NCBI GenBank assembly: GCA_963668535.1
Contig: OY764867.1
Coordinates: forward strand, 2,728,001-2,792,000
DNA from: F22 sp963668535
GTDB lineage: Bacteria; Bacteroidota; Bacteroidia; Bacteroidales; Bacteroidaceae
Length of the DNA stretch: 64,000 nucleotides
Reading direction: 5' to 3'
Below are positions 8,668 to 16,105 of this stretch, one piece after another (positions within the stretch are counted from its first letter, which is position 1; every line of letters begins with the position of its first letter). A program made the translations under genes and the position numbers. The notes beneath the pieces were generated by a model, which had not been told where the DNA came from, ran no database searches, and was given only the letters and a program-made list of their open reading frames with translations.

Positions 8668-8781
8668 CGATTGGATACACACTGCAAGGAGATATTACAT
8701 ACTCTACCACGTTATCTAGGGCGTGAAGCTATTGACCGTGGCGCAAATTGGTGCGATGGTGAAGTTGTAGTAAAAAATACC
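8668..8781 (+). pseudogene. Probable remnant of a DJ-1/PfpI family gene
   Basis: An in-frame stretch without start codon reads LPRYLGREAIDRGANWCDG followed by EVVVKNTLAS. It resembles the C-terminal end of PfpI/DJ-1 proteins, where a helix, GANWVD and EVVVDGNLITSR follow one another. Upstream the frame is closed by a stop near 8660 and the rest of the domain, including the nucleophile-elbow Cys, is absent. The last codons merge into the terminator hairpin. The family assignment rests on about 25 residues, so it is tentative. Confidence 0.35.
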
Positions 8782-8815
8782 CTAGCAAGTTTAGACACAC
8801 GATACTTGCTAGGGT
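8779..8815. terminator. Bidirectional terminator hairpin
   Basis: A perfect 12-bp stem (ACCCTAGCAAGT / ACTTGCTAGGGT, 13-base loop) lies between the convergent flippase and TM2 genes and is flanked by A/T-rich runs on both sides. Confidence 0.75.
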
Positions 8816-8843
8816 TATTTATATATAGTTTGATAAAAGATGC

Positions 8844-9113
8844 TTAGAATATCATCCCTAGAGAGACCATCTCTTCGGGAGTCATACCGACTTGTTTGGC
8901 GATATTATAGTTGTAAGCATCGATTGCATCTTGAAGGGTTATCAATCGGATAAGCCACCAGATACCAAATCCACCAAAAGTAAGGTAAAAGAGGAGCTGT
9001 GTACCTATTTTGCCTAAAGAACCGTAGGACCATCCCAAGAATAAAAAGAGCAACCAGATAACTGGAGCGTCTGCTCTGCGCATTTGATACATCATTAATT
9101 TATCTGCATTCAT
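8844..9113 (-). CDS. Small membrane protein, TM2-domain-like
   Basis: The 89-residue protein has two hydrophobic segments: PVIWLLFLFLGWSYGSLGK and FYLTFGGFGIWWLIRLITL. The pattern of two helices with G-x(3)-W/F turns and a short charged loop resembles TM2 domains (PF05154), of unknown function and common next to stress or signalling genes. A TATCTTTG promoter box lies on the minus strand at 9149-9156. No partner gene is evident; it is a single-gene unit. Confidence 0.65.
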   Translation of the reverse strand: MNADKLMMYQMRRADAPVIWLLFLFLGWSYGSLGKIGTQLLFYLTFGGFGIWWLIRLITLQDAIDAYNYNIAKQVGMTPEEMVSLGMIF

Positions 9114-9148
9114 AATTGAAAAATTTAGTTTATGATTTGATTATGATG

Positions 9149-9156
9149 CAAAGATA
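9149..9156 (-). promoter_or_regulatory. Promoter box of the TM2-like gene
   Basis: TATCTTTG on the minus strand, 36 bases before the start codon, matches TAnnTTTG exactly. No clear TTG was found at the right distance upstream. Confidence 0.4.
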
Positions 9157-9301
9157 GATTTTCTTCGTAGTTTTTCTTACAACTCTTCTATATTCACTAT
9201 GGGGAGGTGTTTAGCTTATGGTTTGCCCCAAGTACAGTGGGTGAGGTGTGCAACTTTTTCAAATAATTGCTTCTTTTGGGGTGTCGTGTCTTTTAAATAA
9301 C

Positions 9302-9309
9302 TACCTTTG
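9302..9309 (+). promoter_or_regulatory. Promoter box of the YciI-like gene
   Basis: TACCTTTG matches TAnnTTTG. It lies before 9338, the longer reading's start, and about 68 bases before the preferred ATG. Confidence 0.35.
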
Positions 9310-9376
9310 TGTGGTAGATAGTACATGAACTATTCATGTGAGTGTATATTATGATGTATCATATAATTTTTGCAAT

Positions 9377-9667
9377 ATGTTTATTATTTCTTTAACGTAT
9401 AAGGCTCCATTAGAAGCTATCGATCGACATTTAGAGAATCATGTATCTTATTTAAAGGCGCAGTATGCTTTGGGGCATTTTGCGGCATCTGGTCGAAAGG
9501 TACCTCGAACTGGCGGGGTCATTTTATCTCAAATAGCTAGTCGGGAGGCCTTGGATAAGGTCTTAGAGCAAGATCCTTTTTATCTACATGATTTAGCTGA
9601 TTATGAAATTATCGAGTTTATTCCTTCTATGACGAGTGAGTCGTTCAAAGATTTGCTACAGAAATAG
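9377..9667 (+). CDS. YciI-like protein
   Basis: The product (96 residues) starts MFIISLTYKAPLEAIDRHLENHV, matching the YciI family, whose ferredoxin-like dimers carry a conserved His (here in the RHLENH segment) and Asp near the active site (YLHDLADYEIIEF region). The family belongs to the dimeric alpha/beta-barrel group and has no agreed physiological reaction. The reading could begin 13 residues earlier with a non-ATG codon, but those residues do not belong to the domain, so the ATG is preferred. It is a single gene with its own promoter box and a strong downstream terminator. Confidence 0.75.
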   Translation: MFIISLTYKAPLEAIDRHLENHVSYLKAQYALGHFAASGRKVPRTGGVILSQIASREALDKVLEQDPFYLHDLADYEIIEFIPSMTSESFKDLLQK

Positions 9668-9699
9668 TGTCGCTATGACGTCATTTAGGCGTTTAAAAT

Positions 9700-9741
9700 A
9701 GATAGCCCCGTATATATCGTTGGAAATATACGGGGCTATCT
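9700..9741. terminator. Bidirectional terminator hairpin
   Basis: A 16-bp perfect stem (AGATAGCCCCGTATAT and its complement) with a 10-base loop separates the convergent YciI and lipoprotein genes. Confidence 0.85.
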
Positions 9742-9757
9742 GTATAATGTATTGATC

Positions 9758-10267
9758 TTATTTTTTAGATACCATTACTAAGTGGCTGCGCCATTCTTTT
9801 GGTATTTCATTGGTTGTGTACACTTTGACAAGGTCTTTTTTTGTTGTATTGTCTTTATCAAGTGTTTCACTGACAAATGAACGGTCTAGCTTGAACATGG
9901 CACCTGTAATAGGGTCTACAATTAGTAGTCCAATAAATCCACCAAATACAAGGTTGCCGATATACCATGGATCAAACTCTGAAGAAAGTGGCATGGTTCT
10001 CGTCTGGTAACCATCTTTTTCAAGTGTGTACGTATAAGAGGCTTTTTGGAAATATCCAGAACCAGCTTTTAATTTAAAGGTGGCTGGAGTTTCTCCCGTA
10101 AAGACAATCACTCCGTTTTGATCTTTAATGGTGAGCTTAGCATGTGACGGATCACTTGCGAATGATACTGGGTATGAACTTTTGCTGACAATGGATGCGC
10201 AGCTTGAGAAGAATAGTACACTTGCTGAAAGTGTGAATACGGTTAGTTTTCTTAAAATCTTTTTCAT
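9758..10267 (-). CDS. Lipoprotein with PEGA-like domain
   Basis: A signal peptide ends in the lipobox FFSSC (Cys23), so the 169-residue protein is probably an outer-membrane lipoprotein. Residues 35-95 resemble PEGA repeats: SDPSHAKLTIKDQNG, then TGETPATFKLKAGSGY and YTLEKDGYQTRTM, the pattern of surface-exposed beta-domains. A hydrophobic Gly-rich segment follows (YIGNLVFGGFIGLLIVDPI), common in small Bacteroidetes lipoproteins annotated as hypothetical. Function unknown. TATATTTG on the minus strand (10296-10303) is a likely promoter box. Confidence 0.7.
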   Translation of the reverse strand: MKKILRKLTVFTLSASVLFFSSCASIVSKSSYPVSFASDPSHAKLTIKDQNGVIVFTGETPATFKLKAGSGYFQKASYTYTLEKDGYQTRTMPLSSEFDPWYIGNLVFGGFIGLLIVDPITGAMFKLDRSFVSETLDKDNTTKKDLVKVYTTNEIPKEWRSHLVMVSKK

Positions 10268-10295
10268 TGATTATTGTATTTGTTTTTAAGTCAGG

Positions 10296-10303
10296 CAAAT
10301 ATA
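10296..10303 (-). promoter_or_regulatory. Promoter box of the PEGA-like lipoprotein
   Basis: TATATTTG on the minus strand, 29 bases before the start codon, matches TAnnTTTG. Confidence 0.4.
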
Positions 10304-11234
10304 GATTTTATTTCCGAAATAAAATCTATTAATTCGATGTTTTTTGGATTTAAATTCTTCAAAATAGACATATGTGTTGTTTTATGGTTTTATATATACT
10401 AGTATTTGTTTTATATTGAATATTTGTATGTAACTTTTACACATGGTGGATGGTGTACTTATTCTGAAACAAATGTTTGTGGAGAATAAATGTGTAGTCT
10501 CTTTGTAGGATAAATCGAAAGATGCATACGCTAATGTAGATTATATATCCACAACTCAAAACAAAATGATGCATTTATTCAAACGATCGTTGCTACTTTT
10601 ATAAAGTAAGCACATCGGTTTATTCTTTTATATTGTTTCTCATTGCATTTTATTTTATTTAAACACGTCATGTTATTTCTAATAAGTATAAATGGTTGCT
10701 ACATATTTTCTATATACTATTTAGTACGTACTATGTTTTCTATATGATAATGATGTAGACAATCTATATACTTACTTACATAATTGCTTTGGTAGAGCTG
10801 ATTTTGTATAGTCTGTATATTTTTTATATAGATTCTGTATATATGATAGTTTAAATAGAACGTATATCTTTGTCATCTAAATGAATGCATGTCTATGTGT
10901 GTTTAATCATCTGTCTTCGAGTAATCGTGATGAATGATTAAACATATAGATAGTGCTTTTATCTATTTACAAACAAAAAAATACGATCATGCAAACTCAA
11001 CAATGTAATCTATTAAAAATCAGGCAGTGTTTAATGAATCATCTTGTATCTGTCTCTTATTGAAAAAGCAACTCTTAACATTCAAGTGTATATCTATATG
11101 TAGTGTTATAATCTATGTTCAAACCACAATGTGACCTGATATTATAGTCTATCCAAAAACACTTATCTAGATATATACACTAGTGAGATGTGTATAGAAA
11201 CATGTCTTGTAAAATACTTATTTCCTATTATATT
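10304..11234. other. AT-rich intergenic region with repeated TCTATATA motifs
   Basis: More than 900 bases carry no convincing gene. The stretch is strongly AT-rich and contains repeated TCTATATAC/TCTATATGA units (near 10700, 10740, 10772) and the promoter at 10813-10873. Downstream of that promoter the leader to the TPR-HTH gene is about 350 bases and includes a 24-codon open frame (10989-11063) preceded by an A-rich stretch; whether it is translated is unknown. Confidence 0.5.
10813..10873 (+). promoter_or_regulatory. Promoter P1 with shared upstream element
   Basis: The segment ends in TATCTTTG (10865-10872). The 50 bases upstream align, with small gaps, to the region before 12889: TCTrTATA, then ATATAGAT, CTGTAyATATG and a shared ATATCTTTGT end. 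The shared block suggests that both paralogous HTH genes answer to the same factor. Confidence 0.5.
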
Positions 11235-12749
11235 ATGAAAACTTTTTTTTTTACTGTGTGTAACGTATTGTGTCTACTTTTATGTATTGTCAGCTGCACA
11301 CAAGCATCCCCTATTTCAACAAAAGATATTGATAAGGTATTAGTTCATGAAATGTGGTCTTCTATAACGAAGTCTAGTGCTGATACTACTGCTATTGAAT
11401 CAAGCATACGTGATTATATGTTGGCGCATAGTAGCTCTACTGATAAAATGGACAAAGATTGGGGGGAATGGATGAGTGTATTGTACTTTCAATTGGCTCA
11501 ATATCACTACGAAATACGAGATGGAGACTATCTTAAGGTGCTGACAAAGCAATATAAGAAGTTGTTAGAAACATACGATACACCTGTGATTCGCTATCAT
11601 TGGTATATTTTGCGAGCTACGTTTATGATGGAGCAACTTTTGAGCGATTCAGCTAGTGTCTCTTCTGAAAAAATGTCGTACGTGGCGTTGCAGTATAATA
11701 AAGCTCAAGGGTGCTTAAAAATGATTTCGAATAAGCAAATAGAAAGAAATAAATTAGATCCTACTTGGCTATACTATAATATAGCTTTGATTCACGAGAA
11801 ATTTGATGTAAATCAGACTACAGATAGCGTGAGGAAGTATTTGAATATAGGGGAGAGTTGGGCTAATCGAATGGCTGATAAGAAAGATAGTACAGCATAT
11901 TATGAGTATATGATTAAGAGTAATAATCTAAAGGCTTATATGCATCTTAAAAACAGGAGGCCTAAAGCTGCGCTGCAAGATGTGGGGCGAGCCATGACCT
12001 ATTTGAATGCTCAACATATAGCGCCTTTAAGTTTTCAATCGGCTCGGATGGCTTGTTTCTATTGTTTACATGACATCTACCAAGAGAAGAAGGATTATGT
12101 AGTGGCACTGCAATATGCCGATTCTATTATTCAGTGCCAAGAGAAGAGGTCGCATTTACATCAAGCACTTTTGCAGAATCTCATTAAAAAGCATGCTGAT
12201 ATGTGTACCCAAGAAATGGCATTAAAAAAGATGAATGCAGCACATGCTGGTGTGTGGCATGTTGTATCCTTTTTCATTTTATGGCTGGGGGTGATAGGTA
12301 CAGGTTTGTATATAAGCTACCGCATATGTCGATCGAAAAGGGGAAGCGTGGATACCGCAGAAAGTTCATCTACCTCCGTAGCTGAAAAATATCCTGTGCA
12401 TGAGTTGGCTACAAAAATCACTTTGGAATATCGCAATTTGAAAAATCAATCGGATAAATTGCGACAAAGTATCCTGTGTAACCAGATTATTCCTGAGGAA
12501 CGCAAAAAGAGATATCTATCTTCGTTGGATGATATAAATTATGGGTATCTAGAGGAAATTCTATCAAAGTCTACTAAACGATTAACATCAACTGATAAGT
12601 ACTATATTCTTTGTTTCTTAATCGAAATTACGGTACAAGATATCACGATTTTACTGAATGTGGAACCAACTACTGTGTATGCTGTGAGATACAGAATTAA
12701 AAAGAAATTTCCTAAAAAGGCACATGAGGCTTTGACTACTTTTCAATAA
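11235..12749 (+). CDS. TPR lipoprotein with transmembrane helix and C-terminal HTH
   Basis: The protein (504 residues from this ATG) starts with a signal sequence ending in the lipobox CIVSC. About 290 helical residues with TPR-like spacing follow, then one membrane helix (VVSFFILWLGVIGTGLYISY) and a basic cytoplasmic part. The last 55 residues (LTSTDKYYILCFLIEITVQDI and VEPTTVYAVRYRIKKKFP) form a LuxR/sigma4-type helix-turn-helix. This layout matches Bacteroidetes membrane-tethered regulators in which periplasmic TPRs sense a signal and the inner HTH binds DNA. A reading from 15 residues upstream exists, but only this Met gives a normal signal peptide. The HTH is clearly paralogous to that of the next gene. 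Confidence 0.75.
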   Translation: MKTFFFTVCNVLCLLLCIVSCTQASPISTKDIDKVLVHEMWSSITKSSADTTAIESSIRDYMLAHSSSTDKMDKDWGEWMSVLYFQLAQYHYEIRDGDYLKVLTKQYKKLLETYDTPVIRYHWYILRATFMMEQLLSDSASVSSEKMSYVALQYNKAQGCLKMISNKQIERNKLDPTWLYYNIALIHEKFDVNQTTDSVRKYLNIGESWANRMADKKDSTAYYEYMIKSNNLKAYMHLKNRRPKAALQDVGRAMTYLNAQHIAPLSFQSARMACFYCLHDIYQEKKDYVVALQYADSIIQCQEKRSHLHQALLQNLIKKHADMCTQEMALKKMNAAHAGVWHVVSFFILWLGVIGTGLYISYRICRSKRGSVDTAESSSTSVAEKYPVHELATKITLEYRNLKNQSDKLRQSILCNQIIPEERKKRYLSSLDDINYGYLEEILSKSTKRLTSTDKYYILCFLIEITVQDITILLNVEPTTVYAVRYRIKKKFPKKAHEALTTFQ

Positions 12750-12790
12750 GGGAATACATGTAGGCATAATATGTCGAAGAGAGGCTGAAA

Positions 12791-12889
12791 TATTGTCTAT
12801 ATATTTCGTGTAAACTTGTATATGATGTTGTCTATATACTTAATATAGATACTGTACATATGGGATTGTATTGAATGCAATATCTTTGT
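12791..12889 (+). promoter_or_regulatory. Promoter P2 with two copies of the shared element
   Basis: Two imperfect copies of TTGTCTATATA-TT followed by GTATATG or GTACATATG (starting at about 12793 and 12828) precede TATCTTTG (12881-12888). The second copy contains the dyad CTATAT-ACTTA-ATATAG. The segment from 12831 aligns with P1. Confidence 0.5.
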
Positions 12890-12956
12890 GTGGAATACAT
12901 GAAGACAAGTAGACTAGTTCCAATGAATGTAAATGAATTAATAATTGATATATATT

Positions 12957-13568
12957 ATGATATTGGCGAACATGCACAATATGTTTTTTTTGATGATTAA
13001 TCAAATGATGGGGGCTAAAAGATTGGCACCTAAATTGGGGAGGATGGATCGGTTATGGATGGATCAAGCTACTTTGGTGGATAGTTCATCGACAACTCAC
13101 AGCTTGTTTGTGTCGCTAATTGTGTGGCTGGGAATTTCAATAGCAGGTATTCTATTATTGTGGTGGCTTTATCTGTTTATAAGAAGAAAGGATAGTGGTA
13201 GTATTGCGGAAGATGATACAGTAAGGACAACTACAATATCTGAGGTCAAGCTATCTTTACCATCAACTAAAGAATGGATGGAAGTCAAGAATCTAGTGAT
13301 ACATAGTACACTGTCAAGCACATTGAAAGATCGGGCACTCAGGGCGCTTACGGAGTTTGATGAGAATAGGTTTGAAGACATTCGAAACATGTCGGACAAA
13401 TCAATCACAGCCAGTGATGTGCGGTATATGATCTGTTTTAGTGTGGGAATGTGTGTCACGGATGTGGCGACAATATTTCAGGTAGCACCAAACAGTATCT
13501 ATACGATGAGATATAGATTGAGGAAAAAGTTTCCACAAGAGGTCTTGTCGCGTATTGAATTTTTATAA
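12957..13568 (+). CDS. Short membrane-anchored HTH protein
   Basis: About 203 residues: a short N-terminal part rich in Met, one membrane helix (SLFVSLIVWLGISIAGILLL), a cytoplasmic linker, and a C-terminal HTH whose end (VAPNSIYTMRYRLRKKFP) parallels the preceding protein's VEPTTVYAVRYRIKKKFP. It lacks the periplasmic TPR part, so it looks like a stripped paralog that could dimerise or compete with the longer regulator at shared sites (inference). The frame is open from a TTG at 12945, but the ATG is the more likely start. A membrane ATPase gene follows after 24-36 bases in the same operon. Confidence 0.65.
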   Translation: MILANMHNMFFLMINQMMGAKRLAPKLGRMDRLWMDQATLVDSSSTTHSLFVSLIVWLGISIAGILLLWWLYLFIRRKDSGSIAEDDTVRTTTISEVKLSLPSTKEWMEVKNLVIHSTLSSTLKDRALRALTEFDENRFEDIRNMSDKSITASDVRYMICFSVGMCVTDVATIFQVAPNSIYTMRYRLRKKFPQEVLSRIEFL

Positions 13569-13604
13569 AGAGCACATAGAAAATCTAATAGTTTGAAGTA
13601 TGGT

Positions 13605-14441
13605 ATGGAAGATTTGAGTAGAATGATGGATCAATATTGGGATATCATCAATATTGTGTTGATATGCGTGGGGAGTTTATTGCTCTTAGCTATAACGCGT
13701 TTTATGGTGGCGTATCTGCTGGATATACGGAGAAGGAAGTATGTGAAGGGCTTGCGAATGGTATATAATCATGATGTGGAGTCGGTGGAAGATGTCCAAA
13801 AAATCATGAGAAAAATAGAAGTGAAAAGGCACTTGCAGAATAAGTGGATTCATAACACGCTGCTCTTATCTATGATGAAAAGTGGGACACTCAAGGTGGT
13901 ATATGAGCAGGTAGATGTTTGGGGTATGCTACCAGTTATTATTGAACAAAGTAAAAGGGTAGTCAACCATGATGATACGAGGATAATGGTGGTCTGTGAT
14001 GTTCAGGTCAAGAACTTAGTCATTCATACGGATAGGCAGATGATTAAGACATTGTTGGGGAATGCTATTAATAACGCACTGAAATACACGTGTTTTGGAG
14101 AGGTACGTGTCGGAGGATTTATAGATGGAAAGGAGTTGGTCCTATATGTTCAGGATACTGGAATTGGATTAAGTGATGAGCAGGTACATATGCTTTTCAA
14201 TTCATTTGTTCAAATTGATCAGTTTACTGAGAATGGTGGATTGGGTATTCCATTGATGATAGAGGCGGCTAGGTTGCTAGATGGCTGCGTGGGGGTGTAT
14301 TCTCGCTTGGGACTGGGAAGTACGGTGTATTTTCGACTACCTGTATGTGAGAATGGTGAACAAACAACCCTTCATATGATAGATAGTGTGGTGTATCAGC
14401 AGATGAAAAGGGCGATATGGGTAGATGGAGACAGGCAGTAG
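13605..14441 (+). CDS. Membrane histidine-kinase-type ATPase without clear His box
   Basis: After one N-terminal membrane helix (IINIVLICVGSLLLLAITRFMV) the protein continues to a GHKL ATPase domain: N box NAINNALKYT, G1 VQDTGIGLS, F box and G2 GGLGIPLMIEAARLLDG. Between them no standard H-E/D-x-x-T/N-P box is visible; HNTLLLSMM (about residue 90) is the only His in a comparable place and lacks the acidic neighbour and Pro. It may phosphorylate a partner in trans, act as a phosphatase, or have a degenerate His box. No response regulator lies next to it; the two upstream HTH proteins lack receiver domains. Confidence 0.7.
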   Translation: MEDLSRMMDQYWDIINIVLICVGSLLLLAITRFMVAYLLDIRRRKYVKGLRMVYNHDVESVEDVQKIMRKIEVKRHLQNKWIHNTLLLSMMKSGTLKVVYEQVDVWGMLPVIIEQSKRVVNHDDTRIMVVCDVQVKNLVIHTDRQMIKTLLGNAINNALKYTCFGEVRVGGFIDGKELVLYVQDTGIGLSDEQVHMLFNSFVQIDQFTENGGLGIPLMIEAARLLDGCVGVYSRLGLGSTVYFRLPVCENGEQTTLHMIDSVVYQQMKRAIWVDGDRQ

Positions 14442-14454
14442 TCAGATACCTTTA

Positions 14455-14534
14455 ATTATCGTCAATAAAAACGATAATCTTAATATATCGCCAATAATAG
14501 CGATATTTGTGCTGTATCGCTAAAAATGGCAATA
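14455..14534 (+). promoter_or_regulatory. Array of TATCG dyads upstream of the SatD-like gene
   Basis: Three dyads stand in a row: ATTATCG-10 nt-CGATAAT (14455-14478), ATATCGC-8 nt-GCGATAT (14485-14506) and a degenerate third, TATCGC-7 nt-GGCAATA (14515-14534). Spacing between dyad centres is about 29 bases. They lie just upstream of the -33 element, as expected for an operator array. Confidence 0.6.
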
Positions 14535-14540
14535 AATATC

Positions 14541-14570
14541 TTGCTGAGTACATAAATATTTTTATCTTTG
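14541..14570 (+). promoter_or_regulatory. Promoter of the SatD-DUF3307 operon
   Basis: TTG (14541-14543), 19-base spacer and TATCTTTG (14563-14570) fit the Bacteroidetes pattern. The location excludes the longer reading that starts at 14507 and supports ATG 14588 as the start. Confidence 0.65.
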
Positions 14571-14587
14571 TCATATTATTGGATATT

Positions 14588-15310
14588 ATGAATACAAAAG
14601 CAGCTATTTCAGCAGATATCATTGCTTCTACTTCTTTAGAGATGAATGAACTGCGTACAGTGAAAATTTCTTTAGAGTCTTTTTTTAATGACACTAAAGA
14701 AAGAGTAACTTCTGAATTTTGGGGAAGAATTATTAAAGGTGATTCCGTAGAATGTATAGTGCCTCATATAAAAGATGCGCTTAGAATAGCCCTGATGCTT
14801 AAATGTGCTATAAAGTCTTTGCCATTGTCTTTTACGACATCTTCATCGCATTATAAAAAGATAGATCTTAGAAAAAAGTATTTTTTAAATTACGGTGTGC
14901 GTATAGCTATTGGACTTGGAGAAATGCGTATTGTGGATCAGGAGTTGGACATAATGGATGGAGAGGCCATGTATTTGGCTGGACGTAAAATACAAGAAGG
15001 GGGAGATTCTAAATCTAAACGAATTACTATTAAGCAAACGCTATTTATAGAAGGTTGTGAAGAATTTACGGATGTATTACGTCCTTATCAAGTCATTGTA
15101 CGATTTCTAGATGATATTATGAATAGGCTGACGGCCAAGCAGGCCAAGGTGGTTTACTGTAAGCTAGCTGGGATGTCTGTTGAAGAAATGCAAAATTATT
15201 TGCATCTCGCTCAGCCGACAATCAACACGCATTTATCTAGGGCCAGTTGGTCGGCCATTTTGGAGGGATTGGACTATTATGAATCAACTTTAGCCGATCA
15301 ATTGTCATGA
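14588..15310 (+). CDS. SatD-family protein with C-terminal HTH
   Basis: The start MNTKAAISADIIASTSL is the typical beginning of SatD-family proteins (ISADIvaST), a group whose N-terminal half resembles nucleotide-cyclase-like folds but lacks clear catalytic residues. The last 60 residues (LTAKQAKVVYCKLAGMSVEE, then LAQPTINTHLSRASWSAI) form a sigma4/LuxR-type HTH. It overlaps the DUF3307 gene by 4 bases (ATGA), a pairing seen in many bacteria. The TATCG dyads in front are probably its own operator. The name comes from a streptococcal secretion and acid-tolerance locus; the function in Bacteroidetes is unknown. Confidence 0.75.
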   Translation: MNTKAAISADIIASTSLEMNELRTVKISLESFFNDTKERVTSEFWGRIIKGDSVECIVPHIKDALRIALMLKCAIKSLPLSFTTSSSHYKKIDLRKKYFLNYGVRIAIGLGEMRIVDQELDIMDGEAMYLAGRKIQEGGDSKSKRITIKQTLFIEGCEEFTDVLRPYQVIVRFLDDIMNRLTAKQAKVVYCKLAGMSVEEMQNYLHLAQPTINTHLSRASWSAILEGLDYYESTLADQLS

Positions 15311-16038
15311 ATGATTCGTTTATTACCCTTTTAATTCTACAAGTGATTGCCCATGTAGGTTGTGATTTCTTTTTACAATCAAATGATTCTTGTGCAGATA
15401 AGTCCAATAAAGGGTTTCAATCAAAAATTTTATATGTGCATGCTTTAATAGCTGGTGTGTTGTCGTTTATATCTGCTTTTGACTGGACTTTTTGGCCTAT
15501 TAGTGTATGTATTGGTGTCATGCATTTATTAATTGATGGGTGGAAGTCTACGCGTAAGCCTTTTCCTACGCTATTCTTTATAGATCAGGGATTTCATCTG
15601 ATTATTATTGCAATTGGATGTCTAATCTATTGGCAGTATTATACATGGGGAAGTTGGATAACTCAAAGAGTAGATGTGGCACACCTATACCTGATTTTAG
15701 CACTATTATTGTGTTTAAAACCAGCAAATATTATCATACAGGAGGTCATGAAGGGACAAGGATTGATCGCTACTGATACACAGTACGATGAGTTACAAAA
15801 AGTGACACAAGAACTAAAGAATGCAGGGAGATTAATAGGTAATCTAGAAAGACTGCTTACTTTGGGATTTGTGATCACGGGACATTTTGCTGCTATTGGG
15901 TTTATTATCGCAGCAAAGTCTATTCTTAGGTATAGGGATGGAGATACGGCCAAAACAGAATATGTGTTGGTGGGGACATTTTTGAGTATAGGGTGCGCCT
16001 TGGCACTAGGTATGGTGTATAATTATTTGTATGGATAA
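15307..16038 (+). CDS. DUF3307 membrane protein
   Basis: The N-terminal half shows the DUF3307 pattern: a first helix with HVGCDFFLQSN, a helix with KILYVHALIAGVLSFIS, and VMHLLIDGWK, with conserved His and Asp residues inside membrane segments. About six membrane helices are visible. The second half has a helical linker (QYDELQKVTQELKNAGRLIG) and ends in a conserved FxIAAKSILR segment. Its start codon overlaps the SatD-like stop. The family is uncharacterised; a membrane effector controlled by the SatD regulator is an inference. Confidence 0.8.
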   Translation: MNDSFITLLILQVIAHVGCDFFLQSNDSCADKSNKGFQSKILYVHALIAGVLSFISAFDWTFWPISVCIGVMHLLIDGWKSTRKPFPTLFFIDQGFHLIIIAIGCLIYWQYYTWGSWITQRVDVAHLYLILALLLCLKPANIIIQEVMKGQGLIATDTQYDELQKVTQELKNAGRLIGNLERLLTLGFVITGHFAAIGFIIAAKSILRYRDGDTAKTEYVLVGTFLSIGCALALGMVYNYLYG

Positions 16039-16051
16039 AGATATAAAAAGA

Positions 16052-16084
16052 ACACGGAGAAGATCGTAATAATCTTCTCCGTGT
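16052..16084. terminator. Bidirectional terminator hairpin
   Basis: ACACGGAGAAGAT and its exact complement (13 bp, 7-base loop) separate the convergent DUF3307 and MinD-like genes. Confidence 0.8.
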
Positions 16085-16105
16085 GTGTCATAAAATCTAG
16101 ATAAA

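Noticed and set aside
10268..11189. tRNA or mobile element in the long AT-rich gap
   Set aside because: No cloverleaf, CCA end, terminal repeats or transposase remnant could be seen.
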